Of a DNA stretch of 64,000 nt, positions 8,543-17,306 are shown in pieces (the stretch's first letter is position 1; each line of letters starts with the position of its first letter). Under the pieces are notes generated by a model that saw only the letters and a program-made list of their open reading frames with translations, was not told where the DNA came from and did no database searches. The stretch is from BD2-11 sp965115885. Its GTDB lineage: Bacteria > Gemmatimonadota > Gemmatimonadetes > Longimicrobiales > Gaopeijiaceae. The stretch lies in the NCBI GenBank assembly GCA_965115885.1, contig OZ220479.1, forward strand, positions 3,038,001 to 3,102,000, in the 5' to 3' direction. The position numbers and the translations under genes are program-made.

Positions 8543-9409
8543 ATGTTCTCATCCTCTCGTGGTCTAGACTCCTTCGACCAGTATCTGCAGGATGTGGAAA
8601 AGTACCCGCTCATCCGAAATCCCGAAGAAGAACGCGAGTTGGCCCGGAGAGCCCGGACCGGGGACATGGAGGCGGCCGAACGGCTGGTGACCGCCAACCT
8701 CCGCTTCGTGATCTCCTATGTCAAGAAATACCAGGGCCGGGGGCTCGGCCTCGCCGAACTGGTGTGCATCGGCAACGAAGGTCTGCTGAAGGCGGTCAAG
8801 AAGTTCGATCCCGAAAAGGGAGTCAAGTTCATCAGCTACGCGGTCTGGTGGATCCGGCAGACCGTGCTTCAGGCGCTCGCCGAACAAACGCGTTCGGTGC
8901 GCATCCCGCTCAACCAGAATTCCAACCTCGCCAAGCTGTCTCGCACCGACACCGCGCTGACCCAGGAGCTGGGCCGCTCTCCCACCGATCAGGAGATCGC
9001 CAAGGAGATGCGGGAACCCGTCGAAACCATCCGAGCGCTGCGCAGGGTGGCCGCGACCGAACTGAGCCTGGACGCGCCCATCGACCGTCGGGACAGGGAC
9101 AGCTCGAGCTTCGGCGAGCGTTTCGCCGACATGAGAGGATCGGGCGCGGACATCGAAGACGATGTGGAGGCCCGCAAGCGCCGAGCCTTCATGGAGGACA
9201 TGTTCGAGAGGTACCTGACGGAGCGGGAGCGCAAGATCCTCTACCTCTACTACGGTTTGGACGACGGCGAACAGCGCACGCTCGAGGAGATCGGCGTGTT
9301 GCTGGGGGTCACGCGCGAGCGGATTCGCCAGATTCGCAATCGGGCGTTCGAAAAACTGCGCGACAGTCCCCACGGGGATTCGCTGTCCGGCTTCTGGAGC
9401 ACGAACTGA
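8543..9409 (+). CDS. rpoD: RNA polymerase sigma-70 factor, RpoD/SigA type lacking region 1.1
   Basis: 288 residues from the ATG at 8543; the upstream extension of the frame is shadow. Region 1.2 begins at residue 8 (DSFDQYLQDVEKYPLI). Region 2 contains LRFVISYVKKYQGRG and FISYAVWWIRQTVLQALAEQ (helix recognising the -10 element). Region 3 contains IPLNQNSNLAKL, and region 4 carries the -35 helix-turn-helix (TLEEIGVLLGVTRERIRQIR). The short form without region 1.1, and the phrase AVWWIRQ followed by LQALAEQ, match the primary sigma factor of Bacteroidota-related phyla rather than long proteobacterial RpoD. It could instead be an alternative group 2 sigma factor; nothing in the window decides this. 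Confidence 0.85.
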   Translation: MFSSSRGLDSFDQYLQDVEKYPLIRNPEEERELARRARTGDMEAAERLVTANLRFVISYVKKYQGRGLGLAELVCIGNEGLLKAVKKFDPEKGVKFISYAVWWIRQTVLQALAEQTRSVRIPLNQNSNLAKLSRTDTALTQELGRSPTDQEIAKEMREPVETIRALRRVAATELSLDAPIDRRDRDSSSFGERFADMRGSGADIEDDVEARKRRAFMEDMFERYLTERERKILYLYYGLDDGEQRTLEEIGVLLGVTRERIRQIRNRAFEKLRDSPHGDSLSGFWSTN

Positions 9410-9504
9410 CCCGAACTCCGGCTCACCACATCTCCCGCCGGTTCGCGTTCCCGACATCCCGCCGATATCGGGTCCCGGATCCGGGCGCAAGGCTCCGGAG
9501 GTCC

Positions 9505-11556
9505 ATGGGCCTCGACCGAAACGCCCCGTTCGCGCGCGCTCTGGGCTTGGCGACCGCGCTCGTCGGCGGCGCTTCCCTCGTCTCCGCCCAACAAGCCCCC
9601 GCCTGGAACGACGTGCGGGTGCTCGACCTCGTCGAGCGCGGCGCGGCCACCCGAAAGGCCGCGGCCACGGGGGGCCTGCGCGCCTACGCGGCCGAAGCGC
9701 AGGGCTACGTCTACTACTTCATCGACCGGCGAGCCACCGAAGAGCGCAACCTGGTCAAGACCGACCAGCTCGCGGTGCGGGTGTTCTGGAAGGCGCCCGG
9801 GCTGACTCGGCAGCACATAGTCGGCCGCCGCGACGAAAAGCGGATGCCCACCAGCATCCGCTACCACATCGACCACTTGGCCATCGTTCAGGAGAACTTC
9901 GAAGACGCGATCCGCATCGGAGACGGAGACGAGGTCGCGTCCGTGCCTCATCCTCTCGCTCCGGGCGCGACCGCCCGATACGACTTCCTGCTGGCCGATT
10001 CGATCACGGTCGCGTTCGCGGGCGACCTCGACCCCGTCCGGGCGTACGAGGTGCAGGTGCGGCCGCGCGATCCGGCTCGGCCCGGCTTCGTGGGCATCCT
10101 CCTTCTCGACCGGGAAACGGCCGCGGTGGTGCGCATGAACTTCACGTTCACGCCCGCTTCTTACGTCGACCGACACCTCGACTACATCCAGGTGTCGCTG
10201 GAAAACTCCCTATGGGATCGTCGGCACTGGCTTCCCTACCGGCAGACCGTCGAAATTCGGCGGGAATTGCCGTTCCTCGATCTTCCCCTGGGCAGCGTAA
10301 TTCGAGGCAGCTGGCGGATCGGCGGATACGACTTCGCGGTGGATCCGCCTGACGCGTTCTTCACCGGACCGCAAATCGGACGCGATTCGGACGAGGCGCT
10401 GCGGGCCTTCCCCTTCGAGCGCGGCCTCTACGCCCAAATCGACGAAGAAGGACTGGACCCGACTGCGGAATCGATCGACGTCCAAGCCGAGGCGACCCGG
10501 CTGGTACGCGGCCGCACCCTGAGCGGCCTGCGCCGTCTTCGCCTCGCGGCGCCGTCCCTCTCCGAGGCGGTGCGCTACAACCGCGCCGAGGGCTGGGTCG
10601 CCCAGGGGGGACTCGGTTTTCGCGCGGCGGATCGCCTGAGGTTGACAACGCTGCTCGGCCACTCTCACGGCGAAGGCCGTCTCGTGGGCCGCGCACGCGC
10701 GATGCTCGAAGATCCCAACCGCCCGGGAACGAACGCCCTGGACTTCGATCTCTTCCTCCGCGAGCCCCGCGACATCGGTCCCGTGCAGGGGTCGAGCCGG
10801 ATCGCGAACACCCTCGCCTCGCTGTTCCACCGAACGGATTGGACGGACCCGTATTTCGCCACGGGCGCGCGCATCCGCGCGAGCCGTTCCCTGGGACCGA
10901 TCTCGGGGGGCGCCGAAGCGCGCTACGAGCGTCACCGCAGCGCACGCGTCGCGGTCGGCGGAGAACCGGGCGGGGAAGGCTGGCGCCCGGTCCGGGACAT
11001 CGAAGAAGGCGATCTGGCCGCGGTCCGGCTGTCCGCCTCGCTCGGCACGCCCACCCATCTGTTCGGGACGGCGGCCGCCACCTGGGGGCGCTTCGGCGGC
11101 GCCTCCTATCGGGAAGCCTCCCTGAGCCTCGCCGCCGACCGGTCCTGGCTGGAGCACGGCGTGGAGTTGCGCGCTACCCTGGACGCCGGCGCCGTCTCTT
11201 CGGACGCGCCCCGGCAGTCGTTCTACCTTCTGGGCGGTCGCGAAACCCTTCCCGGATACGACTACCGCTCCCTGGTCGGCGACGCCTTCTGGCTGCTGCG
11301 GGTCGAAGGCTCGCGTCGGCTCTTCGGTCCGTGGCTGAGAATCCGCGGGGTGGGAGCGGCCGGACGCACCCGCCTCGCTTCGGCGGAGGTTCCGGAATCG
11401 TGGAACGCCCACCCGCCCAGGATCGCCCGCTTCTCCGCCGGACTGGGGCTCGCCCTGGGCTGGGATCTCGTCCAAATTGACCTGACGCGCGGTCTGAACG
11501 GCGGTTTCTGGGAGGTCGTCGTGGACTTCGGTCGGCGATTCCGCGACCTCCTGTAG
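9505..11556 (+). CDS. outer-membrane protein with Omp85/surface-antigen-like C-terminal barrel
   Basis: The start at 9505 has GGAGG a few bases upstream and gives a signal peptide (ALGLATALVGGASLVSAQ, cleavage near residue 29). The 683-residue product has an N-terminal periplasmic beta-rich region (to about residue 310) and a C-terminal half that looks like a 16-stranded barrel: YLLGGRETLPGYDYRSLVGD corresponds to the conserved loop of Omp85-type proteins, and the end (GFWEVVVDFGRRFRDLL) resembles the last strand. No clear POTRA repeats are seen, so it is closer to DUF5686-like or D15-like surface antigens than to BamA. Function unknown; export or assembly of an envelope component is plausible. 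Confidence 0.7.
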   Translation: MGLDRNAPFARALGLATALVGGASLVSAQQAPAWNDVRVLDLVERGAATRKAAATGGLRAYAAEAQGYVYYFIDRRATEERNLVKTDQLAVRVFWKAPGLTRQHIVGRRDEKRMPTSIRYHIDHLAIVQENFEDAIRIGDGDEVASVPHPLAPGATARYDFLLADSITVAFAGDLDPVRAYEVQVRPRDPARPGFVGILLLDRETAAVVRMNFTFTPASYVDRHLDYIQVSLENSLWDRRHWLPYRQTVEIRRELPFLDLPLGSVIRGSWRIGGYDFAVDPPDAFFTGPQIGRDSDEALRAFPFERGLYAQIDEEGLDPTAESIDVQAEATRLVRGRTLSGLRRLRLAAPSLSEAVRYNRAEGWVAQGGLGFRAADRLRLTTLLGHSHGEGRLVGRARAMLEDPNRPGTNALDFDLFLREPRDIGPVQGSSRIANTLASLFHRTDWTDPYFATGARIRASRSLGPISGGAEARYERHRSARVAVGGEPGGEGWRPVRDIEEGDLAAVRLSASLGTPTHLFGTAAATWGRFGGASYREASLSLAADRSWLEHGVELRATLDAGAVSSDAPRQSFYLLGGRETLPGYDYRSLVGDAFWLLRVEGSRRLFGPWLRIRGVGAAGRTRLASAEVPESWNAHPPRIARFSAGLGLALGWDLVQIDLTRGLNGGFWEVVVDFGRRFRDLL

Positions 11557-11604
11557 GGAAGAAGTCGGCGTTCTCCCGGCGGCGCGGCGCACCCGCCAGG
11601 GGGA

Positions 11605-12156
11605 CTAGCGTCCGAACACGATCTCCGCCCGAGCCCCGACCTCGATCCCCATCCGGGCGAACCATCCCTGGGGCACCTCCAGCGCGAACATGGCCGGTCC
11701 GGAAGAAGTGTGGAGACGCGTGGTCTCGGGCTCCATCGGCTGGATGTCGACGATGCGGGCATCCGTGTCCAAGTAGGCGATGTCGAGCGGGATGAAGGTG
11801 TCCTGCATCCAGAAGGAGCGGATCTCCTCGTCGTCGAACACGAAGATCATCCCGGTGCCCGGGACGAGAACGTCGCGGTTCTTCAGCCCCTGGCTACGCT
11901 CCTCCGGCGTGCGCGCAACCTCCGCCACCACCGTGTCCGCACCGATGACCACCCAGGCGCGATCGCGATCCGGCAACGGCGCCTCGGGCGCCTCGGTCCC
12001 GGATCGCGCATCGCCGCCGCCGTTCGAGCGGCACCCGAGAAGCGGCAGCGACAGCGACAGCAGTACGGGAAGCACGCGACCGAACTCCGGCCACGGCGGG
12101 AGAGACCGGAACCGCGACCGGCTGCGGACGCGACGACGTGCGAGTGGAACAACCAT
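11605..12156 (-). CDS. DUF192 family lipoprotein
   Basis: The start at 12156 was chosen because it gives a lipoprotein signal (VLPVLLSLSLPLLGC). The longer open frame upstream lacks protein character. The mature part carries the DUF192 core: ARTPEERSQGLKNRDVL, GMIFVFDDEEIRSFWMQDT, IPLDIAYLDTDARIVDI and FALEVPQGWFARMGI. DUF192 proteins are small single-domain beta proteins of unknown activity, often exported. 183 residues is typical for a lipidated member. It converges with the Omp85-like gene, with 48 bases between the stops. Confidence 0.85.
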   Translation of the reverse strand: MVVPLARRRVRSRSRFRSLPPWPEFGRVLPVLLSLSLPLLGCRSNGGGDARSGTEAPEAPLPDRDRAWVVIGADTVVAEVARTPEERSQGLKNRDVLVPGTGMIFVFDDEEIRSFWMQDTFIPLDIAYLDTDARIVDIQPMEPETTRLHTSSGPAMFALEVPQGWFARMGIEVGARAEIVFGR

Positions 12157-12379
12157 CGTTGCCTGCCGGGTGGGTGAGTGGATCGTCGTATGCGGATGCC
12201 GATTCGGAAAGGTCGCTTCCGACCGGCGCGCCGAACAGCCGTGGCGTTTCCATCGATTCGCCAGCAATGATAACTTACGGGCGTCTTCGCGGAAGGGTGC
12301 GCACCCTCGGGCCAGAGCACCCGCGAATCGGCAACCGGCCTCTTCGGAGACCCCTCGATCCCGGCACGGAACGCGGCGC

Positions 12380-12634
12380 ATGCTCGACCCGGAACTGCTC
12401 GACATCCTCGTCTGCCCGGAAACGCGCGTCGCGTTGCGCATAGCCGACGACGACCTGCTGAAGGCGCTCAACCGAGCCGTCGAAGCGGGCGGGGTACGCA
12501 ACCGAAGCGGCGAACTCCTGACCGATCCGGTGACGGCGGGCTTGGTGCGGGAAGACGGGGCCGTCCTCTACCCGATCCGGGACGGCATTCCGATCATGCT
12601 CATCGGCGAGTCCGTCCCCGTCGGCAACCTTTGA
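12380..12634 (+). CDS. Trm112/UPF0434-like small protein
   Basis: 84 residues starting LDPELLDILVCPETRVALRI, the typical opening of Trm112p-like zinc-ribbon proteins, and ending with YPIRDGIPIMLIGES, matching the family's C-terminal strand. The usual CPxC knuckle is degenerate: the first Cys-Pro is present but I see no second Cys nearby, so zinc binding is doubtful. In bacteria such proteins are cytoplasmic, and relatives activate methyltransferases. The start is the first ATG of the conserved region, 223 bases from the divergent DUF192 gene. Confidence 0.8.
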   Translation: MLDPELLDILVCPETRVALRIADDDLLKALNRAVEAGGVRNRSGELLTDPVTAGLVREDGAVLYPIRDGIPIMLIGESVPVGNL

Positions 12635-12683
12635 CGCACCGACCGGGTTGCGGACCGCGCGCCCGAAGGACGCGAACCGAGTC

Positions 12684-12887
12684 ATGTCGCTGATCGGCTT
12701 TCATCGCTTTCTCATCTACTCGGGCATCGCCTTCTGTCTGGCCTTCTCGGCCTACGAGTTCATCCGCTACTTCCGCACCTTCGCCCTCGGCGATCTCCTT
12801 CTCGGGATCGTCTTCCTGACGCTGGGCGTCCTGCTCGCGTACTACCTGTTGCGGCTGGCGGACTTCCTGGCGGGCGGAAGACGGTAG
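12684..12887 (+). CDS. small membrane protein, two transmembrane helices
   Basis: 67 residues from the ATG at 12684; a TTG 36 bases earlier is possible but less likely. Two hydrophobic helices (FLIYSGIAFCLAFSAYEF and LLLGIVFLTLGVLLAYYLL) are joined by a short loop containing RYFRTF, with a basic C-terminus. No family is recognised. It lies 49 bases after the Trm112-like gene and is probably co-transcribed with it. Confidence 0.6.
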   Translation: MSLIGFHRFLIYSGIAFCLAFSAYEFIRYFRTFALGDLLLGIVFLTLGVLLAYYLLRLADFLAGGRR

Positions 12888-13067
12888 CACCGTCCCGCAG
12901 AGCGGACCGCCGACGCGCGGGGGACGTCGCCGACGCGCCCCGCACGGGGAACCGCCATCCCCCGCTTCTCCGTTGCCGGGGATCGCGAGCTCTCCGCCCT
13001 CGCCGCGAAGCGAACGTCCGCACCGCGCTTCGTCGCCCAACCCCGGCGACGAAGCGGCCGCGCGCCT

Positions 13068-14024
13068 TCAGGAGGTCCTGTCCAGCGGATTGGCGGCGAG
13101 AACGGCGCGCAGTTTCGGGTGCCTGCGCCACAGATAGTACCCCATCCCGCCGGCGGCCAACACGTTCGCGAAGGCGATCGACATCCACTCGAGGGGACCG
13201 AGGAGAAACTCGGCCCCGAGCGCGATGAAACCCATGAAAGCGGCTTCGAACACGACGAACAAGAGCACTCCGCCGAGCAACAGAGGAGGAGCTTCCTCCG
13301 CCTGGGTGAGGACGGCCGACGCGATCGCTCCCATCCCCGCAAAAGCCAGAAAGTGCACCAGGGAGTAGCCCGCCACCGCATCCATGCGGACCGAAACGGC
13401 GTCGAGGTCCGCGATCCCCAGGAACATGGCCGATCCTAGAGCGCTCGGCGTGAAGAACGGTCGGCCCGACATCGCGTCGAGGATCAGAAACCAGATCGCC
13501 ACCACGGCCGCGCCGATGAGACCGGATACGATTCCCTCCGTCAGGATGTTCTGGCGGCGCACGATCGACCACCAGCGAACCTCCGGGGCCGCTTCCATCA
13601 TATGCAGGTAGCCGACCACGGTGACGCCGGCGATCAGGTTGCCGGTCAGCACCTCCGGCCAGCCCAGGCTCCCGACGATGTCCGCTCCGGTGACCGAGAC
13701 GCTTGCGTAGAACGCCAGATCGTACATCGCGAACCCGAAGACGAGTCCCGCGAGCAGACCGGGCACCGCTCGGATCCTGCCCAGCAGCCACGCCACCCCC
13801 ACCCCCGCGAACGCGAAGAGCGCCAAGTGGATCGCCGAGTACAACGCGACGTTGCCCGGGGCCACGGAGACCGCGTCGCGCCCCAGGATGGCGGCCCCCA
13901 GAAACGCCGGAGTGCGGAAGGGCTGGCCGCGCGAGGCGTCGATGGCCAAGAACCACAGCGCCATGGCGACGGCGCCGAGCGTGCCGGCCAAGGCTCCGGG
14001 ATAGAGGAATCGCTTCGCGAACAT
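13068..14024 (-). CDS. integral membrane protein with internal duplication
   Basis: 318 residues; AAGGAGG lies 9 bases before the ATG. About eight transmembrane helices. The two halves are related: GALAGTLGAVAMALWFLAID (residue 10 onward) matches GIVSGLIGAAVVAIWFLILD (about residue 166 onward), and each is followed by the motif SRGQPFRTPAFLGAAILG or SGRPFFTPSALGSAMFLG. This looks like a tandem four-helix unit. No cofactor or transport motif is recognisable. It stands alone on this strand, 492 bases left of the oxidase operon's end and transcribed in the same direction. Confidence 0.7.
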   Translation of the reverse strand: MFAKRFLYPGALAGTLGAVAMALWFLAIDASRGQPFRTPAFLGAAILGRDAVSVAPGNVALYSAIHLALFAFAGVGVAWLLGRIRAVPGLLAGLVFGFAMYDLAFYASVSVTGADIVGSLGWPEVLTGNLIAGVTVVGYLHMMEAAPEVRWWSIVRRQNILTEGIVSGLIGAAVVAIWFLILDAMSGRPFFTPSALGSAMFLGIADLDAVSVRMDAVAGYSLVHFLAFAGMGAIASAVLTQAEEAPPLLLGGVLLFVVFEAAFMGFIALGAEFLLGPLEWMSIAFANVLAAGGMGYYLWRRHPKLRAVLAANPLDRTS

Positions 14025-14444
14025 GGACCGCCTCCTTCAGCCGAGCCGGTCGGACCGGCGTCCCGGGTACGCGGCGCCGGAGCCTCCGAGCCGCCGTTGA
14101 CGCTGGGCCCGCAAGCCCCGGTGCCGCAAGGGGGGACCCCCGAGACCGGCGGGCGACCGGAGCCGCAACCGCCCAGCCGTGGCCGCACGTCCGGGGACGC
14201 TCTCGGCGACGAACGTCCCTCCCCGCGCACCGCCAAGAGACGGCGGGCTCCGGGACGGAATTCCGGAAGAAGCCCATGGCTTCTGCGGCGGCTCGACGCC
14301 GCCAAGCGCCCTCCGAGGCGGAGCGATGCGCGCCGGAACGAGCGGACGGCACGAATCGGAATCGTCGGACCGCGCGCGCGATTCGATCCGATCCCGGACT
14401 CTTCCGGACCGCGCGGCGGCGGAATCCCGAGCGGTCGCCACGGG
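14025..14444. other. non-coding stretch before the oxidase operon terminator
   Basis: About 420 bases with only arginine- and proline-rich shadow frames. It should hold the promoter of the duplicated membrane protein gene to its left. I see no repeat or RNA gene. Confidence 0.4.
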
Positions 14445-14475
14445 AAAGCCCCGATTCGGATCGGGGGCTTTTTTA
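14445..14475. terminator. Rho-independent terminator, probably for the leftward oxidase operon
   Basis: AAAGCCCCGAT pairs with ATCGGGGGCTTT (one bulged G) around a four-base TCGG loop. On the plus strand it is followed by six T residues. On the minus strand it is preceded by six A and followed by only three T. It sits 47 bases beyond the stop of coxD. It would terminate the leftward unit with a weak U-tract and any rightward transcription strongly, so it is probably bidirectional. Confidence 0.7.
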
Positions 14476-14521
14476 AAAACCCGCGCCCGCTCGGGGAGAC
14501 CTCGAGCGGCCCTCTCTCCGA

Positions 14522-14788
14522 TCAGAACTCGGTCAGAACCGCGACCACCAGAATCACCGCCAACGGCAACGGGCTGACGGCCAGAAGCCAGAGCCGCCGG
14601 GGCTCGAATTTGAGATGCATGTAGTACAGCGCCACCAGCACGGCCTTCCAGAGCGCCATGAGGATCAGCCCCGTGGCGAGCAACCACTCGGGAAGACTCA
14701 GAAAGGCGTACCCCACCTCCGCCATCGTCAGAACGAAAAGCACGAACCAGATCAGGAAGTATCTGGGTTGTTCCCCGTTGCCTGCCAT
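14522..14788 (-). CDS. coxD: cytochrome c oxidase subunit IV (prokaryotic type)
   Basis: 88 residues with three hydrophobic helices (FLIWFVLFVLTMAEVGYAFL, LLATGLILMALWKAVLVALY, LWLLAVSPLPLAVILVVAVL). The motif KAVLVALYYMHLKFEPR is characteristic of the small subunit IV of bacterial haem-copper oxidases. AAGGAG lies upstream of the ATG. It is the last gene of the leftward respiratory unit, 43 bases after coxC. It is a structural subunit of the membrane oxidase. Confidence 0.9.
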   Translation of the reverse strand: MAGNGEQPRYFLIWFVLFVLTMAEVGYAFLSLPEWLLATGLILMALWKAVLVALYYMHLKFEPRRLWLLAVSPLPLAVILVVAVLTEF

Positions 14789-14831
14789 CCGGCGGTCTCC
14801 TTGGTTCTCGGGCGGCGGCCCGCCCCGGCGA

Positions 14832-15467
14832 TCAGATCAGGTATACGATGGTGAACAGGATGATCCACACCAAGTCCACGAAGTGCCAGTAGAGACCCAT
14901 GATCTCCACCGCCCCGTAGTTGTTCTTCGAGTACTTGCCCTGCCACGCCCGATACAGCACGAACCACATGCACAGGATCCCGATGGTGACGTGGGCGCCG
15001 TGGAATCCCGTCATCGTGTAGAAGGTGGCGCCGTAGAGGGGGGCGCCCTCGATTTCGTGCGCCACGCCGTAAAGCTCCGCCATGGGAACGAACCCTTCCC
15101 GGGCGAGAATGATGTACTCGACGATCTGAACCCCGACGAAGAAGGTGCCGAGAAGAATCGTCACCAAAAGCCAGAACTTGAGTCCCTTCTGATCGTCCTG
15201 CGTGATCGCGGCGTAGGCTTTGACCATCGACACGCTGGAGCAGATCAGAACGAAGGTGTTGAAGGCCGTGAGGGGCACGTTCAACACCGCTCCGGGCTCG
15301 GCGAAGTGGTCCGGGTGGGCGAATCTCAGGATGACGTAGGACCCGATCAGGGCCGTGAAGAACATCACTTCCGACAGCAGGAAGACCCACATTCCCAGCT
15401 TGACGTTGTAGATCATCATGCCCGGCATGGGATGCCGGTCGGCTGTCGGGGCGGCGGCTTGGCTCAT
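14832..15467 (-). CDS. coxC: cytochrome c oxidase subunit III
   Basis: 211 residues with five to six transmembrane helices. Family motifs: GMWVFLLSEVMFFTALIGSY near the N-terminus, TFYTMTGFHGAHVTIGI in the middle and GLYWHFVDLVWIILF at the end (the conserved WHFVD). The short form, lacking the two N-terminal helices, is usual in caa3-type and quinol-type operons. It follows coxA by 81 bases and is followed by coxD. Confidence 0.95.
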   Translation of the reverse strand: MSQAAAPTADRHPMPGMMIYNVKLGMWVFLLSEVMFFTALIGSYVILRFAHPDHFAEPGAVLNVPLTAFNTFVLICSSVSMVKAYAAITQDDQKGLKFWLLVTILLGTFFVGVQIVEYIILAREGFVPMAELYGVAHEIEGAPLYGATFYTMTGFHGAHVTIGILCMWFVLYRAWQGKYSKNNYGAVEIMGLYWHFVDLVWIILFTIVYLI

Positions 15468-15548
15468 GCGTCGGCTATCTCCTCGAAGGTCCAGATCGCG
15501 GACGGGATGCGGCTTGGCTCAAGTGGTGCGGCGGCGGCGGAACGGCTT

Positions 15549-17306
15549 TCAGTCCGCCACGGTCTGCGGCTCGAGCGCGAGCGCTCCGGCCTCCGCCGGC
15601 GGCGCGTCCTGCAACCAGTAGTCCTCTTCCGCATTCGGCGCGGAGTACTCGTAGGGCCCGCGGTACACGATGGGCACCATCTCGAAATTCCCGTGCGGCG
15701 GCGGCGACGGCACCGTCCATTCCAAGGAGTTGGCCTTCCACGGGTTGTTCCCGGCCTCCTCCCCCTTCCAGATGCTGACGACGAAGTTGACGGCGTAGAT
15801 CGCCTGAACCGCCACCAGCAGGAACACGCACACCGTGATGAACTGGTTGATCGGCTGCAGAGGCTGCAGGAACTCGTACTGCGTCGGGTCGTAGATGCGC
15901 CGCATGTGTCCCTGGATCCCGATCGAGTGCATGGGCCAGAACACCAGGTTGTACAGCACCATGGTCAGCGCGAAGTGGATCTTGCCCCAGGTTTCGTTCA
16001 TGAGGCGCCCGAACATCTTCGGATACCAGAACGTGACGCCGGCGAAAATCGCGAACAAGCTGCCGCCGAAGAGCACGTAGTGGATGTGCGCCACGATGAA
16101 GTAGGTGTCGTGAATGTAGATGTCGACCGGCGTCGAGGCCATGAACACGCCCGAAAGCCCGCCGATGATGAACATCGACACGAAGCCCAGGGCGTGGAGC
16201 ATGGGCGTGTGCAGGTGAAGGTTCCCCTTGTGGATGGTCCCCAGCCAGTTGAACACCTTGATGGCCGACGGCACCGCGATGACCATGGTCGTGATCATGA
16301 AAGTGGTGCCGAGCATCGGGTTCATCCCGCTCTGGAACATGTGGTGGCCCCACACGATCCACGACAGGAAGGCGATGGAGATGATCGCCAGCACCATGGC
16401 GTGGTAGCCGAACACGGGCTTGCGCGCGCCGTTGGCGATGACGTCGGAGGCGATGCCCATGGCGGGCAGAATGAGGATGTAGACCTCGGGGTGCCCGAAG
16501 AACCAGAACAAGTGCTGCCAGAGGAGCGGCTCTCCGTCGCTCGCCGGCAGGAAGAACCCGGTCCCGATGGTCTGGTCGAAGAGCAGCATGATGAGCGCGC
16601 CCGCCAGAACCGGGATCGCCAGCAGGACCAGGATCGCGGTGATGAAGAGCGCCCAGGTCGCCAGCGGAAGCCGGAACCAAGTCATCCCCGGCGCACGCAT
16701 GTTGACGATGGTGGTGATGTAGTTGACCGCGCCCGCCAGCGACGCGAAGCCGAGGATGGTGAGGCTGACCAGCCAGAGCTGCTGCCCCAGGTAGACGCCG
16801 GTGTACTCCCCGCTCGCGCTGAGCGGAGCGTAGGACGTCCAGCCCGCGCCGGCCGCGCCTCCCTCCACCCAGAAGCTCGCCAGCATCAGCAGGCCCGCCG
16901 GAAAGGCGAGCCAGAACGACGCCATGTTGAGGCGCGGGAAGGCCATGTCGTCGGCGCCGATCTGGAGAGGGATCAACAGATTGCCGAAGACGCCCACCAG
17001 GAGCGGCATGATCGCGAAGAAGATCATGATCGTGCCGTGCATGGTGACCAGCGAGTTGTAGAACTCGGGCAGCATGATGGCGCCGTCGGGCGTGGGCGCC
17101 ATCATTTCGTCCGGCAGAAGCATGCCGCCGGGCATGGGCTCGCTCGGAAACCCCAGCTGCCATCGGATCATCGCCGCGAGCAATCCTCCCACGACGAGGA
17201 AGAAGAGACTCATCAGGAGGAACTGGATGGCGATGGTCTTGTGGTCGGTCGAGAAGACGTAGCGCCGAATCCACGGGATCTCGTGGGTGTGCGCGTGTGC
17301 GTCCAT
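15549..17306 (-). CDS. coxA: cytochrome c oxidase subunit I, A1-type haem-copper oxidase
   Basis: 585 residues. The start ATG at 17306 shares its A with the stop of coxB (TGATG), a coupled junction. The catalytic core is complete: low-spin haem ligand region TMHGTIMIFFAIMPLLVGVF, the GHPEVYILILPAMG segment (CuB His, the D-channel Glu of A1 enzymes, cross-linked Tyr), the two adjacent CuB histidines in WGHHMFQSGM, and the haem ligands in HDTYFIVAHIHYVLFGG. The GHPEV glutamate assigns it to subfamily A1, which pumps protons with D and K channels. It reduces O2 with electrons from CuA of subunit II in the cytoplasmic membrane. Confidence 0.97.
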   Translation of the reverse strand: MDAHAHTHEIPWIRRYVFSTDHKTIAIQFLLMSLFFLVVGGLLAAMIRWQLGFPSEPMPGGMLLPDEMMAPTPDGAIMLPEFYNSLVTMHGTIMIFFAIMPLLVGVFGNLLIPLQIGADDMAFPRLNMASFWLAFPAGLLMLASFWVEGGAAGAGWTSYAPLSASGEYTGVYLGQQLWLVSLTILGFASLAGAVNYITTIVNMRAPGMTWFRLPLATWALFITAILVLLAIPVLAGALIMLLFDQTIGTGFFLPASDGEPLLWQHLFWFFGHPEVYILILPAMGIASDVIANGARKPVFGYHAMVLAIISIAFLSWIVWGHHMFQSGMNPMLGTTFMITTMVIAVPSAIKVFNWLGTIHKGNLHLHTPMLHALGFVSMFIIGGLSGVFMASTPVDIYIHDTYFIVAHIHYVLFGGSLFAIFAGVTFWYPKMFGRLMNETWGKIHFALTMVLYNLVFWPMHSIGIQGHMRRIYDPTQYEFLQPLQPINQFITVCVFLLVAVQAIYAVNFVVSIWKGEEAGNNPWKANSLEWTVPSPPPHGNFEMVPIVYRGPYEYSAPNAEEDYWLQDAPPAEAGALALEPQTVAD

